From assembly GCA_964361075.1 (NCBI GenBank), contig CAYHZL010000084.1, positions 1 through 14,598 of the forward strand: DNA of 14,598 bases, read 5' to 3'. The stretch comes from CAYHZL01 sp964361075. Its GTDB lineage: Bacteria > Bacteroidota > Ignavibacteria > UBA10030 > UBA8401. The notes beneath the pieces were generated by a model. That model saw nothing but the letters and a program-made list of their open reading frames with translations. It did not search any database and was not told where the DNA came from. Numbering within the stretch: the stretch's first letter is position 1; each line of letters opens with the position of its first letter. The position numbers were made by a program, and so were the translations under genes. Of the stretch, positions 1 through 6,650 are shown piece after piece.

Positions 1-15
1 GCGGCGTATTTTTTT

Positions 16-55
16 CAAAAAGAGTAACTCACGATATGAGTTACTTAGGAGTTAC
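16..55 (-). terminator. rodA terminator, copy 1 of the TAACTCC repeat
   Basis: Read on the minus strand just after the rodA stop, the sequence has AGTAACTCA, a 5-nt loop and TGAGTTACT (plus-strand 23-31 and 37-45), followed by CTTTTTG. That is a 9-bp stem with a short T run, so it can work as an intrinsic terminator for mreD-mrdA-rodA. It is also one copy of a repeat found again at 3773-3841 and 14481-14529: all share the lead-in TAACTCCTAAGTAACTC, and the copy at the far end also shares the CTTTTTG tail. The repeat is plain in the sequence; terminator activity is inferred. Confidence 0.6.
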
Positions 56-62
56 GTTGATG

Positions 63-1280
63 TTAATATTCTTTTCTGTTCGTGTACACGTTCATCATCA
101 ATCCCGCCATAATCATGTACGAACAGAGCGATGAACCGCCATAACTTAAAAATGGAAGTGGAATGCCGACAACCGGCATTAATCCGAGAGACATACCAAC
201 ATTAACGAATGTGTGAAAGGCAAAGAGCGCTGTAATGCCTATCGCCAACAGACTGCCGAATTTATTTTTTGCAATAAAAGCAAGCTGCACTCCGTGGTAC
301 AACAGAACAGCAAACAATCCCAATACCACCACGACACCAATAAAACCAAATTCTTCTCCCGGCACACAGAAAATAAAATCTGTCCACTGTTTTGGAATAA
401 AATTTAACTGCGTTTGTGTGCCGTGGAGAAATCCTTTTCCCCAAAAGCCGCCGGAACCAATAGCAACTTTCGCTTGAATAACATTGTAGCCTGCGCCGAG
501 CGGATCGTTATTCGGATCAAGAAATGTGGAAATGCGCTTTTGTTGATACGCGGGAAGCCGTTCATATCCATACTGCACAAAAATTCCAATAACGATATTC
601 ACACCGAACATCACTGCGGTTACAAATCTGTTTTCGTTCAGCATGTACAGCGCAATACCGAGCACAAGTAACACAATAATAAAAGTTGTGGTGCCGAAAA
701 TTGCCGATGCCGCAACGAGCGCAGGCGCGACGATAATGATAATTAAAAAATTAGATGCACCCGCCCAGTACAATACAGGAATGAACATACCGATAAACGT
801 GAGCGATGTTCCGAAATCCGGTTGCAGCATGATGAGTGCAATCGGCAGCATAACGATGACGGATGTTTTCACTAAATCTTTTAATTCATCAACATGGATA
901 TCGCTGCGGCTGAGATACGAAGCAAGCGCGAGCATCGTTGTTACTTTCACAAACTCCGACGGTTGAATTCCTAATCCGCCAATACCTAACCAACTCTTCG
1001 AGCCGTACACTATTTTTCCCATCACTAACACTAACACCAACAAACTGAGCGACGAATAAAATATTCTCATTGCATTCCGCTGCAACACACGCAACGGAAT
1101 AAACATCGTAATAATCATTAATACAAATCCGGTGCATGCCCACACTATCTGACGAAGAAAACTATGGCTGGCGTGCGCATCATACGTGGCGCTGTAAATA
1201 GAAAGCGCACCGATCGCCGTCAACGCAATGACGCAAAAGAACGTGATGCGATCGAAGTATTCTTTGAAAAAAGAGTTCAT
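63..1280 (-). CDS. rodA: rod shape-determining protein RodA (SEDS peptidoglycan glycosyltransferase)
   Basis: RodA is the membrane enzyme that polymerises lipid II into glycan strands for side-wall growth, working with the transpeptidase PBP2. The 405-residue protein is hydrophobic throughout, with about ten membrane segments, and has the usual family length. Visible family motifs are PSEF (107-110), QPDFGTS (153-159), the block from DPLGAGY to GKGFLHGTQ (258-289) and SYGGSS near the C-terminus (379-384). Asp301 in WTDFIF lines up with the catalytic Asp262 of E. coli RodA (HTDFIF). The gene begins 19 nt after the mrdA stop, so it is the last gene of the mreD-mrdA-rodA unit. No strong Shine-Dalgarno is visible. 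RodA rather than FtsW is supported by the neighbouring PBP2 and MreD genes and by the GKGFLHGTQTQL segment. Confidence 0.97.
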   Translation of the reverse strand: MNSFFKEYFDRITFFCVIALTAIGALSIYSATYDAHASHSFLRQIVWACTGFVLMIITMFIPLRVLQRNAMRIFYSSLSLLVLVLVMGKIVYGSKSWLGIGGLGIQPSEFVKVTTMLALASYLSRSDIHVDELKDLVKTSVIVMLPIALIMLQPDFGTSLTFIGMFIPVLYWAGASNFLIIIIVAPALVAASAIFGTTTFIIVLLVLGIALYMLNENRFVTAVMFGVNIVIGIFVQYGYERLPAYQQKRISTFLDPNNDPLGAGYNVIQAKVAIGSGGFWGKGFLHGTQTQLNFIPKQWTDFIFCVPGEEFGFIGVVVVLGLFAVLLYHGVQLAFIAKNKFGSLLAIGITALFAFHTFVNVGMSLGLMPVVGIPLPFLSYGGSSLCSYMIMAGLMMNVYTNRKEY

Positions 1281-1299
1281 TGTTTTTTTTACTTCTTAT

Positions 1300-3081
1300 T
1301 TACTTCTTTCTTTTTTGGTATCTGATTATTTCGCCGTACAAATATTGTTCCATACATAAACCGGCAATTGGTGCTGCGAACGCACCGCCGTAGCCGACGT
1401 TTTCCACCATCGCACAAATCGCGATCTTCGGATTATCAAACGGCGCAAACCCAATAAACCACGCGTGACTTTTTCCGTGCGGGTTTTGTGCTGTTCCTGT
1501 TTTTCCTGCGACTTGAATTCCCGGCACGCGCGCAGCCGCGCCTGTTCCTCCGGGCTCCATCACTCCGCGCCGCATTCCTTCGCGCACTAATTCCCACGTG
1601 TGTTCGGAAAAATGAATATGTCGTTCATCGTACTTCACAGTATCGGTGTGGTTTTTCCATGTATTGTAAATTGTATTAACGATGTGCGGCTGATGAAACA
1701 CTCCTTTGTTACCAAGCATTGCAGCATAGTTGGCAAGCTGCAATGGTGTTACACCAACTTCGCCTTGACCAATTCCCAAACTCACCAAATATCCTTGCGT
1801 CCATTTTCCTGCGCCATACACACGGTTATAATATTCTGTTGAAGGAATCAATCCTGAATTTTCTTCGAAGATATCTATTTTCGTTTGTCTGCCGAATTGA
1901 AATGCATGCGCCGTTGCGCTCCACGGATCGAGGCCGACTTTCAACATCAATTGATAATAGAACACGTTGCACGAGCGTTGAATGGATTCGACAACATTGA
2001 CGGAACCATGCACGTGCTCATCCTTAAAAATTTTGTTGCCGAATGTAAACGAACCCCGGCATTGTATGCGAAAATTTTCATCGATGATTCCTTTTTCCAG
2101 CGCGGTTAACGCAAGCAGCATTTTAAATGTTGAACCCGGCGGATACCGTGTAAGTGTTGCGCGATTGAACAACGGTTTGTCGGGATCATCGATAAGTGCG
2201 CGGTATATTTCGGTCGGTGTAACGCCGCTAAAATCCGACAAATTAAAATCAGGTTTGCTTACTAATGCAATAATGCCGCCGGTATTCGGATCGAGAGCAA
2301 CCACAGCACCGCGGTGTGTAGTAAGAAGTGATTCTGCCATTGCTTGTACGCGTGCATCAATCGCAAGATGCAAATCAAGTCCATCTTTCGGGGGAATATC
2401 GTTCTTTCCGTTATTGAACGTACCAATGATTTGTCCCTTTGCATTCTGCGAAATAAAATCCCAACCATTTTCACCGCGGAGAAATTCTTCGTACTTCGCT
2501 TCAATACCGCTCGCACCAACAATATCGCCTTGTTGATAATCTTCTCCCATTTTATCTAACTGTGTGTCGGAAATTTCCTTCACATAACCAAGCATGTGGC
2601 TTGCACGTGCAGATGTTGTATAGTAACGCTTCGACTCCATCTGCACTTCAACACCAAATAATTTACTTTTGTGTTCTTCAAGTAATGAGAGCGTCGGAAA
2701 ATCAATATCGCGTTTGATGCGCGTTGGTACGAATTGGGAATATTTTTTTGCACGCTTAATTTTATCGACAATCATTTCCTCCGGCATTTGCAAAATATGC
2801 GAAAGAATCCGAAGGTTACGAGTATCAAAATCAATCGGTGTCAGCATTACAGAATATGACGGGCGGTTATCAACCATTAACATACCGTGTCTGTCGTACA
2901 CGTAACCGCGCACAGGAACTTTAGCTACCGTACGAATACTGTTTTCTTCCGATTGTTTGCCGTACTGCGTTCCAGAAATAAATTGCAGGTAATACACTTT
3001 TCCCACGAGTGTGAGAAAGCCGACGGCAAGAACAATTTGTACAACAAACTTTCTATGTCGCGATGCGAAATCATTGCTCAT
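1300..3081 (-). CDS. mrdA: penicillin-binding protein 2 (elongasome transpeptidase)
   Basis: PBP2 cross-links peptidoglycan during elongation, anchored in the inner membrane with its catalytic domain in the periplasm. With the start used here (ATG at 3081, 593 residues) it has one N-terminal membrane anchor (about 11-33), a dimerisation/pedestal domain that includes RGYVYDRHG near 58-66, and a transpeptidase domain. The three active-site motifs are intact: S317-T-F-K320 in YPPGSTFK, S370-C-N372, and K527-T-G in KTGTAQ. An in-frame ATG at 3135 would add 18 residues but overlap mreD by 49 bp. The 3081 start leaves 5 nt after the mreD stop and puts the membrane anchor at the usual distance from the N-terminus, so I prefer it. 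Class B PBP, MrdA/Spo VD-like; the adjacent rodA makes PBP2 the natural call. Confidence 0.95.
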   Translation of the reverse strand: MSNDFASRHRKFVVQIVLAVGFLTLVGKVYYLQFISGTQYGKQSEENSIRTVAKVPVRGYVYDRHGMLMVDNRPSYSVMLTPIDFDTRNLRILSHILQMPEEMIVDKIKRAKKYSQFVPTRIKRDIDFPTLSLLEEHKSKLFGVEVQMESKRYYTTSARASHMLGYVKEISDTQLDKMGEDYQQGDIVGASGIEAKYEEFLRGENGWDFISQNAKGQIIGTFNNGKNDIPPKDGLDLHLAIDARVQAMAESLLTTHRGAVVALDPNTGGIIALVSKPDFNLSDFSGVTPTEIYRALIDDPDKPLFNRATLTRYPPGSTFKMLLALTALEKGIIDENFRIQCRGSFTFGNKIFKDEHVHGSVNVVESIQRSCNVFYYQLMLKVGLDPWSATAHAFQFGRQTKIDIFEENSGLIPSTEYYNRVYGAGKWTQGYLVSLGIGQGEVGVTPLQLANYAAMLGNKGVFHQPHIVNTIYNTWKNHTDTVKYDERHIHFSEHTWELVREGMRRGVMEPGGTGAAARVPGIQVAGKTGTAQNPHGKSHAWFIGFAPFDNPKIAICAMVENVGYGGAFAAPIAGLCMEQYLYGEIIRYQKRKK

Positions 3082-3086
3082 AAATG

Positions 3087-3578
3087 CTACACTATCTCGG
3101 AATTTTTTCGTGAGAAGACAAACATCGGGAAGCATGCAAGCGCTGTTGTGTACAGTGTAGCGAACAATCCAAAACGGAAAATTGCGGTAAAGAGTCCGAC
3201 ATCGCTTCCTTGCAAAAATAAAATGAAATATAAAATATTATGGGCAAATGAAACTGCAGCGGTAATAATAATAAATTGCGGTGTCGCAATTGTATAATTG
3301 ACTTTATTATTATTATAAAAATAACCTGCAAAAAATCCGGCAACAGTTTTTGAAAGTGCAGAAAGACCGAGAAACTGCCCGCTCACCAAATCCAATACCA
3401 ATCCGATTGTACATCCTGCTACGGTTGCAGAAATTTGTCCTGTTTGCAGTGCGATGTACACAAGCCACACCAGCATCACATCGGGAATAATTCCGGCAAT
3501 GGAAGTGAAGGGAATAATTGTCGTTTGTAAAATAAGAAGCAGAAGTGTGATACCGCCGTACCGAATGTATTGTTGCAT
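3087..3578 (-). CDS. mreD: rod shape-determining protein MreD
   Basis: A small polytopic inner-membrane protein of the Rod complex that helps link the MreB/MreC scaffold to PBP2 and RodA. The 163-residue product has five to six hydrophobic segments. It carries the MreD pattern of an early proline-aspartate (IIPDVMLVWLVY) and then GLVLDLVSGQFLGLSALSKT followed by a glycine-rich segment. An upstream in-frame ATG at 3623 would add 15 polar residues, but the promoter at 3610-3641 should start transcription near 3604, inside that extension, so the ATG at 3578 is favoured. It heads the mreD-mrdA-rodA unit. mreC and mreB, which commonly precede mreD, are not here: the upstream neighbour is a repeat cluster and then mdh. 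Confidence 0.85.
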   Translation of the reverse strand: MQQYIRYGGITLLLLILQTTIIPFTSIAGIIPDVMLVWLVYIALQTGQISATVAGCTIGLVLDLVSGQFLGLSALSKTVAGFFAGYFYNNNKVNYTIATPQFIIITAAVSFAHNILYFILFLQGSDVGLFTAIFRFGLFATLYTTALACFPMFVFSRKNSEIV

Positions 3579-3609
3579 GAAGATAGTGTGAAGTGAAATA
3601 TCATTTTTA

Positions 3610-3641
3610 CAAAAATACGACACAGAGAGAGGAAATGCAAA
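3610..3641 (-). promoter_or_regulatory. promoter of mreD-mrdA-rodA (Bacteroidota type)
   Basis: On the minus strand the sequence reads TTTG, 20 nt, TATTTTTG, an exact match to the Bacteroidota consensus TTG-N19-21-TAnnTTTG. The -7 box is at plus-strand 3610-3617 and the -33 TTG at 3638-3640. The predicted start near 3604 gives a leader of about 26 nt before the mreD ATG at 3578. The spacing equals that of the three other promoters listed in this window. Confidence 0.6.
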
Positions 3642-3685
3642 GGAATAGATAAAATAGTCGTCCTTTAAAAAAGTCTAACATCGGT

Positions 3686-3725
3686 GTCATTCCGAGAAGC
3701 GGAGCGACGAGTTCCGAAGGAATCT
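3686..3725 (+). repeat. TGTCATTCCGA...GGAATCT palindromic repeat
   Basis: A short intergenic element beginning TGTCATTCCGA and ending GGAATCT, with imperfectly palindromic ends. An inverted relative lies at 4121-4158, so the two bracket the repeat cluster. Further on, CCGAAGG at 3713-3719 can pair with CCTTCGG at 3748-3754. From memory, elements of this form are scattered through intergenic DNA in this part of the bacterial tree; no database was consulted. Confidence 0.6.
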
Positions 3726-3772
3726 GGCGAAGCCATCACTTTGTGACCTTCGGGAGAATCTTGTTTCTAACA

Positions 3773-3841
3773 TAACTCCTAAGTAACTCGTTGTAATCTC
3801 AAATAAATCAACAGGTTAAAAATTGAATATTTCGAGTTACT
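3773..3841 (+). repeat. copy 2 of the TAACTCC repeat, long-loop form
   Basis: The lead-in TAACTCCTAAGTAACTC is identical to the copies at 16-55 and 14481-14529. AGTAACTCG (3782-3790) and CGAGTTACT (3833-3841) form 9-bp arms, but here they enclose a 42-nt AT-rich loop instead of 5 or 12 nt. An extra stretch AGTTACTTTCT appears at 3835-3845 and again at 4093-4103, possibly a half copy. Confidence 0.7.
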
Positions 3842-3854
3842 TTCTGAAAAAAGT

Positions 3855-3927
3855 ATGCCGAAGGCGTACTGAACGCGCTACTCAGCGTATTATTTGTCCC
3901 GAAGGTCCGAAGAACTCCTTCGGCATA
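3855..3927. repeat. CCGAAGG/CCTTCGG palindromic repeat
   Basis: TATGCCGAAGG and CCTTCGGCATA form 11-bp outer arms around a loop of about 50 nt that holds further CCGAAGG-type motifs. A smaller relative with the same TGCCGAAGG and CCTTCGG or CTTCGGA blocks sits inside the 3' end of thiN at 10582-10606. Confidence 0.6.
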
Positions 3928-3951
3928 ATTTCCAAAAAAAACGAATCCCCC

Positions 3952-3977
3952 GTCCCGATTAAAAAGCAAATCGGGAC
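3952..3977. repeat. GTCCCGATT hairpin
   Basis: GTCCCGATT (3952-3960) pairs with AATCGGGAC (3969-3977) around an 8-nt A-rich loop, a perfect 9-bp stem. It is part of the repeat mosaic between mreD and mdh; no gene overlaps it. Confidence 0.5.
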
Positions 3978-3978
3978 A

Positions 3979-4029
3979 CCCCCTTTTCAAGGGGGAATAA
4001 GAGCGAGGAAATCCCCCTTGAAAAGGGGG
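3979..4029. repeat. paired CCCCCTT...GGGGG inverted repeats
   Basis: Two 17-bp blocks, 3979-3995 and 4013-4029, are exact reverse complements of each other, and each also folds alone as CCCCC/GGGGG around 7 nt. They could form one 17-bp stem with a 17-nt loop. A further hairpin TCCGCC/GGCGGA follows at 4042-4061. I see no coding potential here. Confidence 0.65.
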
Positions 4030-4120
4030 CTAGGCTGTAAGTCCGCCGGCTTTTTGGCGGAGGGATTTTTTGAATAAACAATAACGCTGTGTAGTTACTT
4101 TCTAACTTAAAATAAAAAAG

Positions 4121-4158
4121 CGAGATTCCTCTCCGCCTGCGGTGGATCGGAATGACAA
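4121..4158 (-). repeat. inverted relative of the TGTCATTCCGA repeat
   Basis: Read on the minus strand it begins TTGTCATTCCGA and ends AGGAATCTCGC, with a GC-rich palindromic middle (CCACCGCAGGCGG). It faces the element at 3686-3725, so the two look like outward ends of the repeat cluster. Shared ends and different middles suggest related elements rather than one exact duplication. Confidence 0.55.
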
Positions 4159-4185
4159 TTAACAATCACTTTTTAAGGAACGACT

Positions 4186-4231
4186 AAAACTAAAAATCCC
4201 GCCACGCCGAAGCGTAACAGGATTTAGTTTT
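4186..4231 (-). terminator. possible mdh terminator
   Basis: Downstream of the mdh stop, AAAACTAAATCC-type arms (4220-4231 and 4186-4199, with a two-base bulge) enclose a GC-rich middle that itself folds as ACGC/GCGT (4204-4215). On the mdh transcript the structure ends in TTTTAG, a weak T run, so termination is plausible rather than clear. Confidence 0.4.
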
Positions 4232-4246
4232 TACATTCAACAACAA

Positions 4247-5170
4247 TTACAAATTCAACTTACTCATATTCACTTTTACATCGTCGGCAGATTTTTTTAA
4301 CTCAGCCGCTTCAAGATCTGTCAATTTAATTTCGATAATTTGTTCAAGACCATTCTTACCAAGTTTTGCCGGAACACCAACAACAGTATCTTTTATTCCA
4401 TATTCGCCTTGCAAGTACACTGCACACGGAAGAATGCGTTTTTTATCTTTTACAATTGACTCGATCATTTGCACTGCTGCCGCAGATGGTGCGTAGAATG
4501 CACTTCCTGTTTTCAAATAATTAACAATTTCAATTCCGCCGTTGCGAGCGCGGGTTACAAGCGCATCAATTTTATCTTGCGGCAATAAATCGGTAAGTGG
4601 AATTCCTGCGACCGATGTGTAGCGCGGTAGCGGCACCATCGAATCGCCGTGACCACCGAGAACAAATGCAGTAATATCTTCCACAGAGACATTCAATTCC
4701 ATTGCAATAAACGAACGGAAACGCGCCGTATCCAACACGCCTGCCATACCGATAACGCGCGAGCGATCAAATCCGCTGACTTTCATTGCGACGTAGGTCA
4801 TCACATCAAGCGGATTGGAAACTACGATGATGATAGATTTCGGCGAATGTGTTACTGCTTGTTCAGTGACAGATTTCAAAATGCCGGCGTTGGTATTCAA
4901 CAAATCATCGCGGCTCATTCCGGGTTTGCGTGGAATACCGGCAGTAATTAAAATAATATCAGAGTTAGCAGTATCTTTATAATTATTTGTTCCAATAACT
5001 TTTGAATCGAATCCTTCCACCGGTGCAGATTCATACATGTCCAATCCTTTGCCTTGCGGAAGACCTTCAACAACATCAATCAGCACAACTTCGTTTGCGA
5101 GTTCTTTTTCGGCAATGCGTTGTGCTGCGGTTGCGCCGACGTTGCCGGCACCAATAACTGTAATTTTCAT
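4247..5170 (-). CDS. mdh: malate dehydrogenase (NAD-dependent)
   Basis: Catalyses the reversible oxidation of malate to oxaloacetate with NAD in the TCA cycle, in the cytoplasm. The 307-residue protein is of the LDH-like MDH class. It has a Rossmann GAGNVG (7-12), an acidic Asp32 after the second strand that favours NAD over NADP, the mobile-loop substrate arginines R81 and R87 in IPRKPGMSRDDLL, the catalytic pair Asp147 (LDTAR) and His174 (GGHGDS), and Arg150. Arginine at position 81 fits malate rather than lactate as substrate. A clear AAGGAG (5179-5184) lies 8 nt before the ATG. It follows rpmA by 149 bp with a hairpin terminator between, so it is either a separate unit or fed by read-through; I could not find a matching promoter in the gap. 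Confidence 0.97.
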   Translation of the reverse strand: MKITVIGAGNVGATAAQRIAEKELANEVVLIDVVEGLPQGKGLDMYESAPVEGFDSKVIGTNNYKDTANSDIILITAGIPRKPGMSRDDLLNTNAGILKSVTEQAVTHSPKSIIIVVSNPLDVMTYVAMKVSGFDRSRVIGMAGVLDTARFRSFIAMELNVSVEDITAFVLGGHGDSMVPLPRYTSVAGIPLTDLLPQDKIDALVTRARNGGIEIVNYLKTGSAFYAPSAAAVQMIESIVKDKKRILPCAVYLQGEYGIKDTVVGVPAKLGKNGLEQIIEIKLTDLEAAELKKSADDVKVNMSKLNL

Positions 5171-5250
5171 TGTGCATTCTCCTTTTCGTTAAGTGATGTG
5201 TGCCGATACAAAAAGACACGGAAGTAAAAAATGAGACCTTGATAAAATAA

Positions 5251-5290
5251 AAATGTTGCGCAAGAGTGTGAACCTCTGTACGCAACATTT
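5251..5290 (-). terminator. rplU-rpmA terminator
   Basis: On the minus strand, 29 nt after the rpmA stop, AAATGTTGCG pairs with CGCAACATTT (10 bp), with an inner AGAG/CTCT helix in the loop, followed by TTATTTTATC. This is a good intrinsic terminator that separates the ribosomal-protein pair from mdh. Confidence 0.7.
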
Positions 5291-5319
5291 GAAAAATTTC
5301 TACCAGCGAAGAAGTTCGG

Positions 5320-5574
5320 TTACGCTGTTACAATGGAAACAGCCTGACGTGTTTTACTGATACGTTGAAATAACACAACACCGGCTTTTAATGCGAACAA
5401 TGTATCATCGCCGCCTGTACCGACATTGCTGCCCGGATGAAATTTTGTACCGCGTTGACGAATAAGAATTTCGCCCGCGTTTACTTTTTCGCCACCGAAA
5501 CGTTTTACACCAAGTCGTTGTCCGTGGCTATCACGACCATTGCGCGTACTACCGGCGCCTTTTTTATGTGCCAT
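5320..5574 (-). CDS. rpmA: 50S ribosomal protein L27
   Basis: An 84-residue L27 of normal length. Its N-terminal tail reaches towards the peptidyl-transferase centre. The opening MAHKKGAGSTRNGRDSHGQR and the block VNAGEILIRQRGTKFHPG are hallmarks. The N-terminus starts directly at MAHKKG, so there is no cleaved leader of the kind found in Firmicutes L27. AAGGAAG stands 8 nt before the ATG. It lies 24 nt after rplU and is surely co-transcribed with it. Confidence 0.98.
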   Translation of the reverse strand: MAHKKGAGSTRNGRDSHGQRLGVKRFGGEKVNAGEILIRQRGTKFHPGSNVGTGGDDTLFALKAGVVLFQRISKTRQAVSIVTA

Positions 5575-5598
5575 ACTGCAAACTTCCTTATCTAAAAA

Positions 5599-5907
5599 TT
5601 AATTAATTGCTGTAATTTCAATTTGAGTAAATTGTTGACGATGTCCCTTTTTCACTCTGTAGCCCTTACGCTTTTTCTTCTTGAACACGATAACTTTGTC
5701 ATCTTTCACATGGGCAAGCACTTTGGCTACTACCGAAGAACCGGCAACAAGAGGCACGCCGATTTTAATTCCTGCATCATTGGCAAGAAGAACTACATTG
5801 TCAAATGTAACGGTGCTATCAATGGCATTTTCCAATTTCGGAACAAAAAGCTTTTCCAAAGGATTCACTTTATATTGCTGACCGGCAATTTCTACTACTG
5901 CGTACAT
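5599..5907 (-). CDS. rplU: 50S ribosomal protein L21
   Basis: A 102-residue L21, which binds 23S rRNA in the large subunit. It opens MYAVVEIAGQQYKV and closes with KRKGYRVKKGHRQQFTQI, both typical of the family. The open frame continues upstream to 6015, but those 36 codons are not L21-like and lie beyond the predicted transcription start near 5947. The start at 5907 gives the family's normal length (about 103) and has AAGGAAGGA in front of it. Confidence 0.97.
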   Translation of the reverse strand: MYAVVEIAGQQYKVNPLEKLFVPKLENAIDSTVTFDNVVLLANDAGIKIGVPLVAGSSVVAKVLAHVKDDKVIVFKKKKRKGYRVKKGHRQQFTQIEITAIN

Positions 5908-5951
5908 CGGGGTACATCCTTCCTTTAAATAATATTGATAATTTCGGACTA

Positions 5952-5982
5952 CAATAATAAAAAAAATGGGGGAGAAAGTCAA
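5952..5982 (-). promoter_or_regulatory. rplU-rpmA promoter
   Basis: On the minus strand the sequence shows TTGACT, a 17-nt spacer and TATTAT, which is also TTG-N20-TATTATTG in the Bacteroidota frame (one base off TAnnTTTG). Boxes lie at plus-strand 5977-5982 and 5952-5959. The predicted start is near 5947, about 40 nt before the L21 ATG. Confidence 0.6.
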
Positions 5983-6036
5983 CGGAAAGTTTGAAGGAAT
6001 AATATACGAAGACAAACTGCTCTAAAAACAAACGAA

Positions 6037-6153
6037 TTGGAAAAGAAAAAGACAACGAATGAAAAAACTATATTCTTATTTCCGCTTAAAACGGAAGAGG
6101 CATTGAAAAAACTTTTACAAGTTGTCCCACCGAAGAAAAAGAAAACAAAATAA
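6037..6153 (+). CDS. probable small hypothetical protein, 38 residues
   Basis: A short plus-strand frame, open from 5995, with TTG at 6037 as its only usual start codon (no in-frame ATG or GTG). The product has a lysine-rich start, then FPLKTEEALKKLLQVV and a tail PPKKKKTK. That is an amphipathic helix followed by a proline/lysine tail, a layout I have seen in many tiny hypothetical proteins near mobile or toxin-antitoxin genes. Its stop codon sits inside the stem of a terminator that converges with the opposite-strand pair at 6198-6949, as expected for a real gene. There is no clear Shine-Dalgarno and no promoter of the local type, so it could instead be the 3' remnant of a longer gene. Function unknown. 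Confidence 0.45.
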   Translation: MEKKKTTNEKTIFLFPLKTEEALKKLLQVVPPKKKKTK

Positions 6154-6186
6154 TAAAAGCCGAACTGAACTCGGCTTTTATTATTT
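6148..6186. terminator. bidirectional intrinsic terminator
   Basis: A 16-bp stem (6148-6163 with 6171-6186) with a GCCGA/TCGGC core, a 7-nt loop ACTGAAC, and A/T tracts on both sides so that either transcript ends in a U-rich run. It serves the minus-strand pair ending at 6198 and, on the plus strand, the small frame ending at 6153. Confidence 0.8.
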
Positions 6187-6197
6187 AATATTTTAAA

Positions 6198-6650
6198 TTA
6201 TACGGAAGCGTAATAATTGGAATGACTAAAACTTTGTGTAAAAACATTAGCAATTTTTTCGTTTTTATTTTGAATAACGGATTTCGATGCTTTTACAACT
6301 TCCTCTGCAATTTTTGCACGATTAGTTTCTCCAGCAACCAGTAACTCTCCTACATCTTTTATTTGTAAACTCATTGTCCAAAAATCTTTAAGACCAGCGT
6401 GTTTTGGAATAAAACTCTTTTGAAATTCTTCTACTTGGATTCCAACAATTTCTTTAGATTTTGCTTCATATAATAAGGCAACATTCTCATCATCTAAAAA
6501 ATGAATAATAATTTCATTTTGTGGTGGAATAACCTGAATAAGTAAAGTATCGTTTTCTTGATCGTAATAAACATATCGCCCTCTTGGGTTTTCTTTGAGT
6601 AGGCGTGTTTTTAATTTGTTTGTAGGAAATAATATTTTATTCATGGCCAT
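6198..6650 (-). CDS. DUF2283-like protein, putative antitoxin of a two-gene module
   Basis: A 150-residue (148 from the second ATG) soluble protein. Residues about 26-75 follow the DUF2283 pattern: YYDQENDTLLIQV, a negatively charged middle, then EIVGIQVEEF. The rest is helical, with a polar C-terminal tail SFSHSNYYASV. DUF2283 genes are often found next to small nuclease-like toxin genes, which is why an antitoxin role is suggested; it is not shown by the sequence. It overlaps the preceding gene: ATG at 6650 gives 10 bp overlap and has GGAG upstream, while the second ATG at 6644 gives the classic ATGA overlap. Translation is therefore likely coupled. Base composition is more AT-rich than in the flanking housekeeping genes, hinting at transfer. 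Confidence 0.7.
   Translation of the reverse strand: MAMNKILFPTNKLKTRLLKENPRGRYVYYDQENDTLLIQVIPPQNEIIIHFLDDENVALLYEAKSKEIVGIQVEEFQKSFIPKHAGLKDFWTMSLQIKDVGELLVAGETNRAKIAEEVVKASKSVIQNKNEKIANVFTQSFSHSNYYASV

Noticed and set aside
1982..2536. Plus-strand open frame of 184 codons opposite mrdA
   Set aside because: It is antisense to an intact PBP2 gene with all active-site motifs; the translation shows no domain and low complexity typical of a reverse-frame shadow.
3082..3135. Upstream ATG at 3135 as the mrdA start
   Set aside because: It would overlap mreD by 49 bp and add a non-conserved leader before the membrane anchor; the ATG at 3081 fits better.
3823..4077. Plus-strand open frame of 84 codons in the mreD-mdh spacer
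   Set aside because: It consists almost entirely of palindromic repeats; the translation is arginine/lysine-rich and repetitive without a start signal.
3773..4158. CRISPR array
   Set aside because: The repeats are of different families, irregularly spaced and palindromic; there are no equal-length spacers and no cas genes.
6059..6106. ATG at 6059 as a 15-codon gene (MKKLYSYFR...)
   Set aside because: The overlapping frame starting at TTG 6037 is longer, more protein-like and ends in the terminator stem.
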